Positions 36,018-47,767 of a DNA stretch of 64,000 nucleotides are shown in pieces. The DNA is from Lingula anatina. Its lineage: Eukaryota; Brachiopoda; Lingulata; Lingulida; Lingulidae. Both the position numbers and the translations under genes were made by a program. A model generated the notes under the pieces. The model was not told where the DNA came from, ran no database searches, and saw nothing but the letters and a program-made list of their open reading frames with translations. The stretch lies in NCBI RefSeq assembly GCF_001039355.2, contig NW_019775426.1:309129-373128 (forward strand), given 5' to 3'. Within the stretch, counting starts at the first letter, position 1, and the number at the start of each line of letters is the position of its first letter.

Positions 36018-39000
36018 AGGCATAAGGGCAGGTGGTCTAAAGTAAGACATGTTATTAAGGACCATTTTGGGTCTAAAATGGGCTGAGTATGAACACGGTT
36101 TACCCACAACCCACCCTCTCTCCTGGAGCTGGCCCGTACCACCTTCATAAATCCTGGTTCCTGTCCTTTTTAATTGTTTCACTCCTCTCAAACGCAGACA
36201 GAAGAATGAACACTTAATGACTGTAAAACACGGCTAATGGACAGGAAGTGTTAATTTGCTATGCTGGTTAAGGCATTTAGTAATGTCTGGAATAGCAAGT
36301 AGATTTATTCCGCCAACGATTATGTAAGGCTGTCTTCATGATGGGTTTGAAATGCAATGTTTCAGTTTCAAGGTGTTTGATACCAGGGTTTCTGCTATAA
36401 TGTATGTAACTTCATTATTTTGTCACCTGATCAGGTTACTTGACCTTGCTCAGAGGTCCCCCCCCCCTCCCCCGCCACCACCCTGAGTTTCAGTGTCTGG
36501 AAACAGCAAAGACATAGATAGTATGGAGTTGAGTTTATTTGTGTTCTCCAAAACTCAAGATGTTGGGAGGCGAGTTTCCAGTTTCCAACTGGGTGATTCA
36601 GAAGAGATTACTTTTAAAGCAGAGGGATTTACTCGAAAAAGTTTTTTTTTTTTTTTTGCCGTTGTTATTTGTCAATGTGACTGTATATACCTAGCACCCT
36701 ATATTCAGGGCCCTGAGATAAAGATGTGTCTTCAGCAGGATATGTTGGACCAATTCTTTTTTGGTCCCAGAGGTGTGATCAGATGTCTGCATAACATGAA
36801 ATAAGTTTATATGTGACTTTTGATTTCCACACTGTTTTGTTTCTTAAAAATTGCTTTTTGGGTTTTCCCTGCTACTGACGTAACTCCATCGGAATCAGAA
36901 TCAATACTAAACAAAGAGAGCAAACAAAGTTGTAATCTGCTTGTCAAAAATTTTAATCGCAACTCCCTGATTAACTTTGTATATTCAAGATGGTAAACCA
37001 TGAATCAGCTCAAACATTTATTAGATACACCATATCTTGATGATTTATAAAATTAAACTTTGCAAGTGAGCTGGAGAGTTAAACAAGGCTTTTAAGGGTA
37101 GTTTAATCTAAAGCTAGGTTTGGAAATTACTTATTGCATCATAGATTCAACAGTGAAAGCCAAGCAGACCTTGGTTGGTCAAAAAAGTAAAGACACTTTC
37201 AAAATTAACAGCAGTCCTTGAAAATAATTAAAAAAAGGCCAGCAAGTAAACTTTACCACAGAGAGAGAGAGAGAGAGAGAATAGAAAAAAAGCACCATCT
37301 TATTTATAGTCCTAAATTTTGCTGACTTTTATCAGTCTCAAATTGCTTAACTTCACCTTCTATTATTTTATGAAATTCTTATAAGAAAGCTAGTTCTGAT
37401 CTGTCCTCTTTATGATATTCCATAATGCGTAGAATACCTGCTTGTTTACTCCATTTCTCCATCCTCAATATGTCTTTTGATGAGTTATACATGACATTTG
37501 GCAGGGACCATCTGTTTACAAATTTCACTAGAGTGATTTATCAGAAACTAGGATATGGGGTATTCCGCAGCATTTTTCCTCTCCGCAACAAATATTTTTT
37601 CACATGATACACTTTTTCATCTCTTTAGACCTCATAAAATTAAAGAAAAAACCTTTCACTTTTTTTTAATTCATGAGCAAGGAAAAAAGGAAATTAATAA
37701 ATGACAAAATGTTTTGCAGATGGAAAATGTATTATGAAGGGGGATAAAAATGTGGAATAGCCCATATACAAGTATTTACCAGTCAGATTATTACAACCAG
37801 CTACCATTATTGTACAGCCTATTAGTCTGCAGTTGTAGACCACATGCTGATGTCCTGCTTTTGAGTTCATCTTACAGAAATTGCTCGCCCAAGTTACGGA
37901 CACCACCGGTCATTTACCTGGACCGTCAGCATGCTTCTGCTATTATATCTAGTAGCGTCTGTTCTAAACAGCAACGAGGAGAGTTTTTTTGCTAGATAGA
38001 GACAAGTTACAGTCAGTGCTCTAGCCTATACTCTGGGAGAGATTCTTGCATAACAATTGTTAACAAGCAAAGCCTTTTGAATAAGAAATATATGTTAGCG
38101 ACTTGCTCATGTTCAACCATCTATGAGAAAGAATAAATTATGCATAATTTTGATTATGTAAACTGCTTTTGATGTTTTTTTTTAAAATAATTTCCTATTT
38201 AGGTCAGATGTGACCAAATGTACAGCTTCATCATGACTGAATGAAAAATAAACTGTATTGAATTGTTATCCGACTCCATGTAACTGATTTGTATGCTAGA
38301 GTTCCTTATAACAAGGTTTTTCACTGTGAAAGTTCCCTTAAAACTATTTTTATTGTGCACTAAAATACATCAAATTGCTTCCTTTATTGCAAATGTATGC
38401 ATGTTACGAGACAGATGCTAATTATCTACCTGAATAGGACTGTCTTAAGGCAAGGTTTTAGAAGTTTCCCTTAAACAATTATAATATACTGAAATAAAAC
38501 AAATGACTTCCTCTATTATAAATAAAAGAACATTATAAGAATCATTATTTAAGATATATGATATTCATGTATGGATCATAGCTAACCGCTGTGAATTAAT
38601 TCAACAGACCAAAAAAGTGATAAAGATCCCTTAGTTAAAATGAAGCTGTTCGCTAGCTGTTTGCTTGGTGTACGATTAAATGCACTTCACATTTCATTAT
38701 GAATAATTGTTATCATTTTCTTGAATGATATGAAGTGAAAATATCCTTTTTTTATGATAAAAAAGAAAGGGTTAAATTCTTCTTTCAGTAAGGACATGGA
38801 AAGTTTCTCCAAACAGGGACTTTTTATACAACCTTTTTTTTTCATCCACACTGGATCGTTAACTTATTTTGTAGGTACATGTGTGTTATAATTCATCAAT
38901 TGGGTTTTAGCTTTTTTATTCAACCTACTACCGGGTACATAGTAAGTTCAAGCCACGAGAACTTTCTACCGCATTGTGAAAGCCAGTGCACATAAATTTT

Positions 39001-40414
39001 TCTAAATTCTCTGCACGCAGAGTTCATGACATCCATACAGAGTGGGAGAAAGATTTTAATTACCAAAACACACAAGTCACTCAACTTCTGAGACTACTTG
39101 CGGTCCAGATGTATAAATAAATGGTAGTTGCCATGGTGACCATTTTGAACATGTTGAGAATCTGAAAAAGAAAACAGCAAGAGATTTTTGACACAAGTTC
39201 TAGTGTTTTTCATGACTAATTTTATGAAAAGACAAGCATTTTTATCAGCAGTACATAAAAGGAGTAATTAAATTAGAATACAAGTCTTACAAGTTCTGTC
39301 TTTTTGGGGTACTTGATACCGTATATCATTTTACAAGAACAAAAGGGCTTCTAAATCATGCCTGTATACGCCAAGGTTATTTTTGCTCGTAAATTTGAGC
39401 ATGCTTAAGGGGAACAAAGTTACATTACATCTGTTTATGTCTGTTCAAGAATTGTTTATTTCTGTGCTCTGAATCACAAGGTGAACAAACTTAAAAATAA
39501 TGACAGGGAACAATTTTCCCTTTTTTTTTTAAAGAACTAAAACTTTTTCCTGTTCAATTTTTTTTCTTCCTTAATTGGAACTTTTCCATATTCTTTAATG
39601 ACTTTATAAAATGAATTTTTTTTTTTTTGTAATTCATATCTTATATTAACCTTTTTTGAGCATAAATGAATTGGAATTTTTAATTCTTTCTCTTTTAAAA
39701 GCTTTAGGTGGATCTTTGTGTACTTTTGCTTTTCTCCATTTTATAATAATTATTCTAAATATATTACAGTCTCCAACTCTTACCATTGGATTACAGCCCT
39801 TGTATGGCAGTCTGTTTGTTTTTGGGTGCATCTGAATCCCTAAGGCAGATGCAATCAAATACTCACCAGAAGAGAGAGAGAGAGAAAAATGGAGAGAGAG
39901 AGAGAGAGAGGGGGGGGGAGGGGTAGATGCAATCAAATGACTGCCCCCTACACCTTGTGTTACAATTTAAAGTACCCAGGAAACTCTAGTGTCTGTTAAT
40001 TCCCAGTGTCAGAGACAAAATAGAAAGACGAGCTCCTAAGTGTCCTCTGAAACTCAGGGTAGCTCCTATAAGATAAGACTAAGACAATTTTGATAAAGCC
40101 AATCTGAAAGCTGCCTTACATCAGTCTGGTTAAACCCTACACCATATATGTGAGAGCAGGCACATACCTACGTGTACACATAAACATAATATCCATCTAA
40201 CAGGGTCTTCACATGTTCATGTGAGTATCACATGCCAGGCTTGCCCTTGCGCTGTGATTAGTAGCAGAAAATAGAGTTGAACATTTTCTTTTTGCTTTTA
40301 ATTAATTTTCTATCACTCTCATTCTTTTCTTTTTTCTTTTTTTTTTTTTTTTTTTCAACCAAAAAGGTAAGGACGTGATTCACATCCACTGATCCAAGAC
40401 CCAATCTCTTATTT
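36018..40414. other. Intergenic, no recognised gene
   Basis: AT-rich. It contains a C-run at 36458-36476, GA runs at 37261-37280 and 39870-39921, and an old diverged duplication near 38310-38530. No coding exon recognised. Confidence 0.5.
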
Positions 40415-40613
40415 CAGGCATGTATATAACCATGCAGCATTTTCATAGGAAGGGGGCCCTTTCCTGAGAAAGTGGACCTTTTTACCACAAAACCAATGTG
40501 TGCCTCAGTACTGGCACTAAAAACCTAGATAAAATTTTGGCTCAGAATAGACCTTTTCCCAGCCAAATGTGTGGTTCTTTCAACCTCCTCCCCAACCCCT
40601 TCCACAAGGCCTG
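40415..40613 (+). mobile_element. Diverged copy of repeat family A
   Basis: Starts caggcatgtatataaccatg and ends cacaaggcctg. It retains 'gagaaagtggaccttttta', 'tagataaaattttgg' and 'agaccttttcccagcc'. It is longer than the 18137 copy because of an insertion in the middle, and its right-end cytosine block is degraded. Confidence 0.6.
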
Positions 40614-40614
40614 T

Positions 40615-40617
<3 letters not shown>

Positions 40618-40664
<47 letters not shown>
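40618..40664. repeat. (CT)n microsatellite
   Basis: Uninterrupted CT run directly after the family A copy. Confidence 0.95.
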
Positions 40665-40666
<2 letters not shown>

Positions 40667-40843
40667 GTACATATGCATAATACATTTATGTTGTACACAA
40701 GTAATATTTCAGGCTCAATTAATCTTCCCAATTTGTTACAGCGAGATTAAAAACACTGCCTAAAATGCACAAAGACAAGAAATTTCTCAAAACAACAATA
40801 ACAACAAAAAATAATTGTGACATCAATTTCTGTCAGTGTTTTG

Positions 40844-41068
40844 GCTTAGACCCCCTTCCCACAGATTTTAGATCGATCTATCGCTGTGGGGAGTCTCACA
40901 AGATTACTGTTAGCTTAGCCGGCTTAAATGTCTGTCCTGCCTTCTAAAAGCTGTAAGGGGGTAATTAACTACCATGCGAGCTTGGCTGACAGCAATTTAG
41001 GGTGAACCCCCTGGGAGTTAGGTCGATCTAGATGGATCAATCTAAATCTATGGGAATGCACTCTTAAA
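40844..41068. mobile_element. Foldback element, same family as at 18870
   Basis: Left arm 'cccacagattttagatcgat' and right arm 'gatcaatctaaatctatggg' are inverted imperfect copies. The centre has ggcttaaatgtctg and gtaattaactacc, matching the centre of the 18870 element. Confidence 0.7.
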
Positions 41069-41774
41069 CCAACTGCTATAAGCAGTGTACTTGTATAAGA
41101 TGAGTAAGATAGCGTCAGCCCACATAATGGTGAAAAAAGCACAGGATAAATGTGAAACGGGAAATATGATTTCCTGTCTACGAGTACGGAGATGTCACAA
41201 TACAAAGTGGTCTTTGTAAAGAGAATGATTTAAGAACAGAACTCGATTTAAAGAAACAGCGAAGATTCTTAGTCAGTAGTAAAAAACATGCACAACATCA
41301 TGTATATAATACATATTCATACAATTTTGACAAACTCCTGTTTTGAACTTCTTCATGTATAAATACGTTAGATTTCTATATTATTTGCCATTCATTTGAG
41401 ATATTTGATTTTTTTGTTTTTCATATCCCAAAAACATTTAACTGGTTTGTATCTCTGATAATTGGGGTTATATAGCTTGAATTTAGATGAAAAGAAAAAA
41501 AGTAAGAAAAATTAGCATCATTAGTAGGAAAGGTAAACAGGCCTTAGCTCTAATATACACTTACTGGTATTCCAACATTTAAATTAACGAAGGGAAATGA
41601 TGTAATGATCGATGCTTGTATGTGGACTTTAAAACACCCACATACTGTATATTGTCTGAAGGTGGCAGTGAAGGAAACAAGCAGCATGAATACATTTGCC
41701 AGCACGTAATATTTTCATGTACGCATTATCACTAGATGATAATCACTAGATCAATGTGGAAAAACTGTATGGTG

Positions 41775-41825
<51 letters not shown>

Positions 41826-42735
41826 CAGTATATGCTACCCCTTTGAGCAGGTTTGTTGTTAAATTCACAGTATAGAATAATTAATACCAATTTCATTGAA
41901 TTTTGTTAAGTGCTTGTCTAAAGATTATTTTTACATAATATTAAGACCAATTACTACATGCAAAAGCAGTCCAGGTAAATCCCCCCCTTCCTCCCGGCCC
42001 TGCTCCCCCCCCCCCCCCCCAAAACAAACACACACACTCACTTGGCATAAATTGTTTGTACACCAATTATATTGCCGACTTCTACAACTTTTTTTTTCAA
42101 TTTGAAACTCGATCTGCCTGGCATTTATAGCAGCTATTTTAAGCAGTGCTTGTACACTGGAACATTTTGATTGAGGTGACACTGTGGCCCCCAGCCATTC
42201 TGAGGCTCACTGAGTAAATTGTGTCTTCTGTATTAACGCCAATGTAATAGAACGCCCCTCCTCGACAATGGGCATTTATACTTCCTCATCGCTGCATTAT
42301 TTCCTGAAGAACAGAGTTAGAGATGATTGAAGCAGTTGATTTGAACTTAGGGGTCAGTTTACTTTGTGCTTTGTTGGTGAAAAAGGGGTCTTTGAAAAGA
42401 CTGTTTGATATATTTGTGTACAGAGTCCAACAAATTTGCTTCAATATATTTCAGAACCAAGCTGAGTAGCATTTTTACAGTGGCCTTCCAGTTAAGAGAT
42501 TTTTCAGCTAAAAAAAAAAAAAAAAAAAAAAAACTAGAGATCAGCAAAGTTAAATGTGAATTATGGTAAAATTTTAAATAATTTAAAAACATCAGCACAT
42601 CCAGCTGAAATTTTAAGAATATCTTCTCTCCTGAATAACTATCCTGATCATTTTATCAAAATTTTGAAAGACTTTTTGCTTGATATATCTTGTCTACTAA
42701 CAAACAAATGAATCAACAGCAATAAGGGACTTTCT
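41069..42735. other. Intergenic, simple repeats
   Basis: An AT microsatellite at 41777-41822, a C-run at 42003-42020 and a poly(A) run at 42510-42533. No gene recognised. Confidence 0.5.
41777..41822. repeat. (AT)n microsatellite
   Basis: About 22 AT units ending in cacac. Confidence 0.95.
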
Positions 42736-43817
42736 AAAATTTAAATATTTTCACTAGTACATCTTTCCTTGATTACAAAATTTATGCCAATTTAACATGT
42801 CTGGCTGATCATACCAGATAAGTTTTCCTGAATCAGAAATTAATATTTTCTTCAAAGCAGAAATTTTCCAATAAAAATGTTCCAAAAATTAAAACAAATA
42901 TTCTTAGGAAATATTTAATGATAAAGCTAGAAAATATTACACATGAACTTGTGGAAATATCGTAATCATGTAATAAGTAAACAGACACCAGCTATAACTA
43001 ATTTAAACCAAGCAAATCAAAGTAACAACACAGACTTTTACTGAAAAAATTCGCAGGCATAACAGATTCAAGTACAATACAAAAAAGTTTATTTCATGTC
43101 AGAAAATTTACATATAACATTATAGCTGGGGTAAGCTTTTCACTGACATTCATATTTTTTCATAATATCAAGCTTGCTGAGAGTTCGTTTGTCCTTGATT
43201 TAGAATCTCAATCATTATCTCCTTATTGCATCTTGGGGTGGGCATGCTTAGCTGGTTATTCTTGGAAATCATGGGATTCTGGGATGGTTCATGACTCCTG
43301 TGGTATTTACTGAAGTCAATGTCCTACATTATTGAACACTATTGAGAGTTAAACTGGCATCTTAAAAACATGATTTACTCTGTCACTGTATTAATGTTTT
43401 GGGATTAAATATGATAGATATTCCTGGAGTCACCTTTGGTCAGTTTCAGTGAATTTTAAGATTGTGGAATCTTTCTTTCTTTGCCATCTTTGCTCCATAT
43501 TTTTCATTCACCGCCCACCTCCATCTCATTAATTTCTGTTATTTTTGTTACTTCAAAATCAATCAATTTTTTTTATATAAAAATAAAAATAATTCAATAC
43601 TGGATAAGCTAACTATATATATAGCAATGGACCAATTTGGACTTAATCGCATCTTCCCGTCTGAAAAACACATTAGATAAAAAAAAAAAAACATGCTTAA
43701 TTTAAAGGATCAGAAGTGGATCATTTTCTTTTTTTTTCTATCAATTTCCACTCTTCATCTCACCTCCCTAACATGTAACCAATGTTGAGAAAATTCTGAT
43801 GAACGGAAATGGGTCTT
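42736..43817. repeat. Duplicated segment, copy 1 (carries the insertion)
   Basis: 1082 bp nearly identical to 48227-49310. Differences are a handful of substitutions and small indels. Similarity ends exactly at the outer edge of the retrotransposon LTR at 43818. No coding capacity. Confidence 0.95.
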
Positions 43818-44205
43818 ATATAACACGTAAAAATAACACGTATCTTTATAACACGTATCTTTATTCCTCAGACTGGTGTACACAGCTCAAGCCCAGATCT
43901 TATTCTGCTTGAGTGGGGTAAAAGGTATATTTTTATATAGAAATACTACTATCACTACTGTCTTATTAGGATAGGCTTGGGACTATACACCACATATAAA
44001 TTTAGTACAGCTACATATAGGGAGAAAGTTTATATAATTTTATGTATGTAGTTCTAAATCTAGTTCTATGAATTTTGATATCCCTCCATTGAAAACCAAA
44101 TATGAAAGGGAAGATACTTCTGGCTACCTGTGCCAGGTCACTATTGCCCACTCATTTCGTTGGAATCTTATTTTTATCTCCCTAGATCTAGCTACCTATA
44201 ACCTA
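43818..44205 (-). repeat. 3' LTR of the retrotransposon
   Basis: 388 bp. In the element's sense it has a TATA box TATATAAAA (plus 43931-43939) and an AATAAA signal (plus 43860-43865) about 70 bases later, followed by two copies of ataaagatacgtgtt. It is joined directly to pol coding sequence. Confidence 0.9.
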
Positions 44206-46045
44206 GAATTGGAGCTTTGACTAAGGCATCTTTTAAGGTAGTGAATGACTTTTCACAAGTTTCTGTCCATTTAAATAGATTATTTTTCTTGGTGAGGGCA
44301 AAAAGTGGAGCCGAAATTTTCGCATAGTTTTCCACATAACGTCTATAATAGTTACACATTCCCAAAAAGCTTCTGATTTGTGTGCGTGTTTTTGGCCTAG
44401 CTATTTTTCCAATCACTTCAACTTTTGACATGTCCACAGAGATCCCTTCTTTTGAAATAAAATGTCCTAAAAAGGCTACTCTCTTTGTAGCGAGCTTACA
44501 TTTTTTTGTTTTGATCTTAAGATTGGCTGCCTGCAGTCTTTGAAATACTGCTTCCAAATGTTGGAGGTGATCTTCAAAAGTTTTAGAGAAAATCAGTATG
44601 TCATCGATGTAGCATAAGACCATTTTCCAGTTAAGATTTTTGAGAACATGTGCCATGGCATTTTGATATACTGCTGCGGCATTTTTTAGGCCAAACGGAA
44701 GTCGTTTAAATTGAAAATGACCATGATGTGTCACGAAGGCAGTTTTGTGTCTTGTTTTCTTGTCTAAAGGTAATTGCCAATAGCCAGAAAATAGGTCAAG
44801 TGAAGAGAAGAAATGGGCCTGTGAATCAGACAGTATATCCAGGACATCGGTAAGGCGTGGTAATGGGAAGTGAATAGGAGTTGTAACTTTGTTTATTTTC
44901 CTATAGTCAATAGCAAATCTCATAGACCCATCCTTTTTTTTTACTAAGACAACTGGACTTGCCCACTCACTAGTAGACTCTTCTATAATACCATGTCGTA
45001 ACATTTCATCAGTCTGTCTCTCAATCTCAGCTTTTTGTTCGGTAGTTTGTCTGTAATGTCTCTGTCTTTGGGGTGGGGCATCACCTGTATGAATGATATG
45101 ACCTTTCACCTTAGCCTCTCCTAACTCTGATAAATCAGAAGCAAATATATCCCTGTACTCCCCTATCAACACTAACAGCTGTTGTTTCTGCTGCTCTGTC
45201 AACTCTGCCGCATCCAAAGAAATACCTGTCTCTGCCGCCAGTTTGATCAACTGACAATCCTTACCCTTCACTGACTGTTTTGAAGTATTGGTACTGGACG
45301 TTTCATCCAACATTGTGTTAACTTGAATTGGCTCGTCCAGAGGCAATATACTATCGCCTTCCACGGGGAAGGCCTTAGCTAGTATCTTGTCATTGGGAAT
45401 GATCAATCTATCATCTGTAGGATTATAAACTCTACAAAGACTTCGGTTTCTGTCAACTTTTACTAGACATCTAGCAACCAGGTAATTATCATCACATGGA
45501 TCCAACAGTACACTTCCAGCCTTGGCTCTATTTACTCCAGATATTTTTATGGGTATTAAAGCTTCTGATTGAGGACCAACAGTTATGCGTTGATTAGCAC
45601 GTACAAGACCAATGTAACGCGGTTTATCGGTTTTCCAGACTCCCTTATCTTCAAAGGTAAGGATACCATTTTTTACATCAAAAGTAGCCCCATTTTGCTT
45701 TAGAAAATCAATGCCTAGGATAATATTTCTGGGGAGGTTTGGTAAAATGTAAAATTTATGAACAAAAGATTTTTTTCCAATTTTGAACTTCACTAAAGCA
45801 CACCCTTTAACTTTATGTAATTCTCCTCCAACACCTGATACTGTTGTAAAATCTGCTGTAATATACGTGACCTTGTCCATTTGTCTAATAATATTTTCCG
45901 AAATACAAGATATAGAAGCTCCTGTATCAACCATAGCCTTTAAAACTAAATTTCTTATAACCACCTTAACCAAATTGTGTTCTATAGGGTTCCCTGTTAA
46001 AATATTCCCAATCATAACACCTGGGGGTTTTGCTGCCTTAGCCAT
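44192..46045 (-). pseudogene. pol: Truncated Pol: aspartic protease and reverse transcriptase
   Basis: 617 codons from the first ATG. Retroviral-type protease with active site Asp40-Thr-Gly-Ala and the ILGIDFL block at about residues 109-115. Reverse transcriptase follows from about 330, with LDLFSGYWQ at 416-424, the FGLKNA block at 451-456 and catalytic YIDD at 479-482. The connection motif FLGMCNYYRRY is near 560-570. The frame ends after APILGY by running into the LTR, where it meets a stop after one more codon. RNase H and integrase are missing. The protease and RT motifs are intact with no internal stop. It is in the same frame as gag, separated by one UAG and five sense codons. Confidence 0.9.
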
Positions 46046-46060
46046 ATTACGCTCGAGTCC

Positions 46061-46063
46061 CTA
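46061..46063 (-). promoter_or_regulatory. In-frame UAG between gag and pol (readthrough candidate)
   Basis: Gag ends CAA AAA TAG and continues GGA CTC GAG in the same frame to the pol ATG five codons on. UAG followed by G is the arrangement seen where gammaretroviruses use stop-codon readthrough. I cannot show a downstream pseudoknot by eye. Confidence 0.45.
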
Positions 46064-47728
46064 TTTTTGAACTGTCCTACAAACCACAGCCAAATGCCCA
46101 ATGCGTTCGCATTTAAAACATTTTTTATTTCGTGCAAAACAAGTACTCTCATTGTGTAGTGTCCACTTACCGCAACGAGTGCATTTCCTCTCCTCATTTC
46201 CTCTCGATCCATCCCATTCATGCCTTCTCTCCTTGCTCCTTTCATGCGGTCTCTCTCTGCTTCTCTCGATCATTCTCTCCCTGCTCCTTTCACGCGGTCT
46301 CTCTCTGCTCCATTCACGCCTTCTCTCTCTGCTGTCTTCCCTGCTGGTAGGCTGAAATGATACTTTCTTGGAATTAATGTCGGTTGACACAGATTGCACA
46401 CTTGCACATGTATTTACTAATTGCGACAACTGACTCATAATATCCTTATGCATTTCAGTAAATTGCGACATGACACTAGCCATGTTTAGAATTTCAGTTT
46501 GTGCTACTGTTGGACTTGGTTCTTGTTTAAGACAACCTAATGAGGCTGCTTCTGCCAAAGTGGCAGCCTCTCGTAATTCTTTTAAATTTTGGGGGTCTTT
46601 CATGATAATGGCGGTTCTTATTGTGGGATCTAGCCCATTAACTATGGCTGCCACTATATGCTGCTCTGGCAGCCCTACCTCTCTACCTATTTTAGTCATT
46701 TTCGCAATATAGTCTCTAATCCCTCCTGTGCCTTGTTGGCATGAAAACAATGAGGCAGTCCTGGTTCTAATAGAAGCCGGGCTAGGCCCATATCTAATCA
46801 AAAATTCTCTCTTTAATGATAAAAAGTCATTTTTCACAGCAGTGTCTAATGTGGTATACCACGTTTTTGCATTATCTACAAGCAAGTAAGTAAGGTGCGA
46901 AAGTTTCATGTTCTCATCATATTGCATTAATTTACAATATTCCTCGTATCTACTTATCCATTCTGCGGCCAGTTCTGTGTCATCCCCCCTGAAAGGGAAC
47001 GGCGCAAGGTGTTGGGGTAGGGAAATTACCACTGGTTGGACACTTCCTACTTGTTGCTGCTGCTGTCCTGCTGCGCCTTGCTGTTGTTGCTGGATGGCTG
47101 CTGCTGTTTGTTGTCGCTGTGGCTGCCGCTGGCCTGCACGTGTCGCTTGTTGTTGTTGTTGTTGCTGGCCTGCTGCTGGCGTTGCTTGTAGCTGTTGTCG
47201 TTGTTGGCCGGCTGCTGGCGTGGCTTGTTGCTGTTGTTGTTGCTGGCCGGCTGCTGGCGTGGCTTNNNNNNNNNNNNNNNNNNNNNNNNNNNNNNNNNNN
47301 NNNNNNNNNNNNNNNNNNNNNNNNNNNNNNNNNNNNNNNNNNNNNNNNNNNNNNNNNNNNNNNNNNNNNNNNNNNNNNNNNNNNNNNNNNNNNNNNNNNN
47401 NNNNNNNNNNNNNNNNNNNNNNNNNNNNCTGGCCGGCTGCTGGCGTGGCTTGTTGCTGGGGTATCTGAGGAGCAGGTGGTGGTGTTGGCAGCGGCAGCAG
47501 TTGTTGTATTTCTGCAGTCTCTGTTTCAGCACTCTGCTGCTGCAGTTGCCTTTGTTCTACAGTAACTGCTGCCGTAGCCTGTTGTTCTTCCTCCCTTGTA
47601 GGAGTTTGTTGTACTACTCCTTGGGCCTGAGGTGCAGTCTCCTGCAGCACTGGTGTTCCTGTGCTTTCTGTCTCTCTCCCTGTACTTTCTGCTGCTGCTC
47701 TATTTCTCGGGGATACTCTTTTCATCAT
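46061..47728 (-). CDS. gag: Gag polyprotein of the retrotransposon
   Basis: About 555 residues from the ATG pair at 47728/47725, which directly follows a long A-run in the sense strand. The frame extends further into the LTR, but those codons are untranslated leader. Order: a Glu/Ala/Gln-rich N terminus; a glutamine-rich tandem repeat with the unit ATPAAGQ plus Q-tract (39-bp period, interrupted by the gap at 47266-47428); a retrotransposon gag core (about 47000-46550; FPFRGDD, ANTYYLL-like helices, WISRYEEY); an Arg/Glu/Ser-rich repeat (about 46340-46205); and two zinc knuckles near the end, Cx2Cx5Hx4C and Cx2Cx4Hx4C. It forms the particle and binds RNA by family analogy. Confidence 0.85.
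   Translation of the reverse strand: MMKRVSPRNRAAAESTGRETESTGTPVLQETAPQAQGVVQQTPTREEEQQATAAVTVEQRQLQQQSAETETAEIQQLLPLPTPPPAPQIPQQQATPAAGQXXXXXXXXXXXXXXXXXXXXXXXXXXXXXXXXXXXXXXXXXXXXXXXXXXXXXXXATPAAGQQQQQQQATPAAGQQRQQLQATPAAGQQQQQQQATRAGQRQPQRQQTAAAIQQQQQGAAGQQQQQVGSVQPVVISLPQHLAPFPFRGDDTELAAEWISRYEEYCKLMQYDENMKLSHLTYLLVDNAKTWYTTLDTAVKNDFLSLKREFLIRYGPSPASIRTRTASLFSCQQGTGGIRDYIAKMTKIGREVGLPEQHIVAAIVNGLDPTIRTAIIMKDPQNLKELREAATLAEAASLGCLKQEPSPTVAQTEILNMASVMSQFTEMHKDIMSQLSQLVNTCASVQSVSTDINSKKVSFQPTSREDSRERRREWSRERPRERSRERMIERSRERPHERSKERRHEWDGSRGNEERKCTRCGKWTLHNESTCFARNKKCFKCERIGHLAVVCRTVQK
47266..47428. other. Assembly gap (163 N) inside the gag minisatellite
   Basis: The N run interrupts the 39-bp Gln-rich tandem repeat. 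The repeat is in the same frame on both sides, so the gap very probably hides further repeat units. Confidence 0.95.
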
Positions 47729-47749
47729 TTTTTTTTTTTTTTTTTTTGC

Positions 47750-47767
47750 CCTTGTGGTTCTCCGCCA
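47750..47767 (-). promoter_or_regulatory. Candidate tRNA primer-binding site
   Basis: Directly inside the 5' LTR the sense strand reads TGGCGGAGAACC..., starting with the TGG expected to pair with a tRNA CCA end. I cannot name the tRNA. Confidence 0.5.

Noticed and set aside
43462-43680. 72-codon frame, repeated at 48953-49171
   Set aside because: Both copies are in the duplicated segment, so the repeat is not independent evidence. There is no recognisable protein and no splice support.
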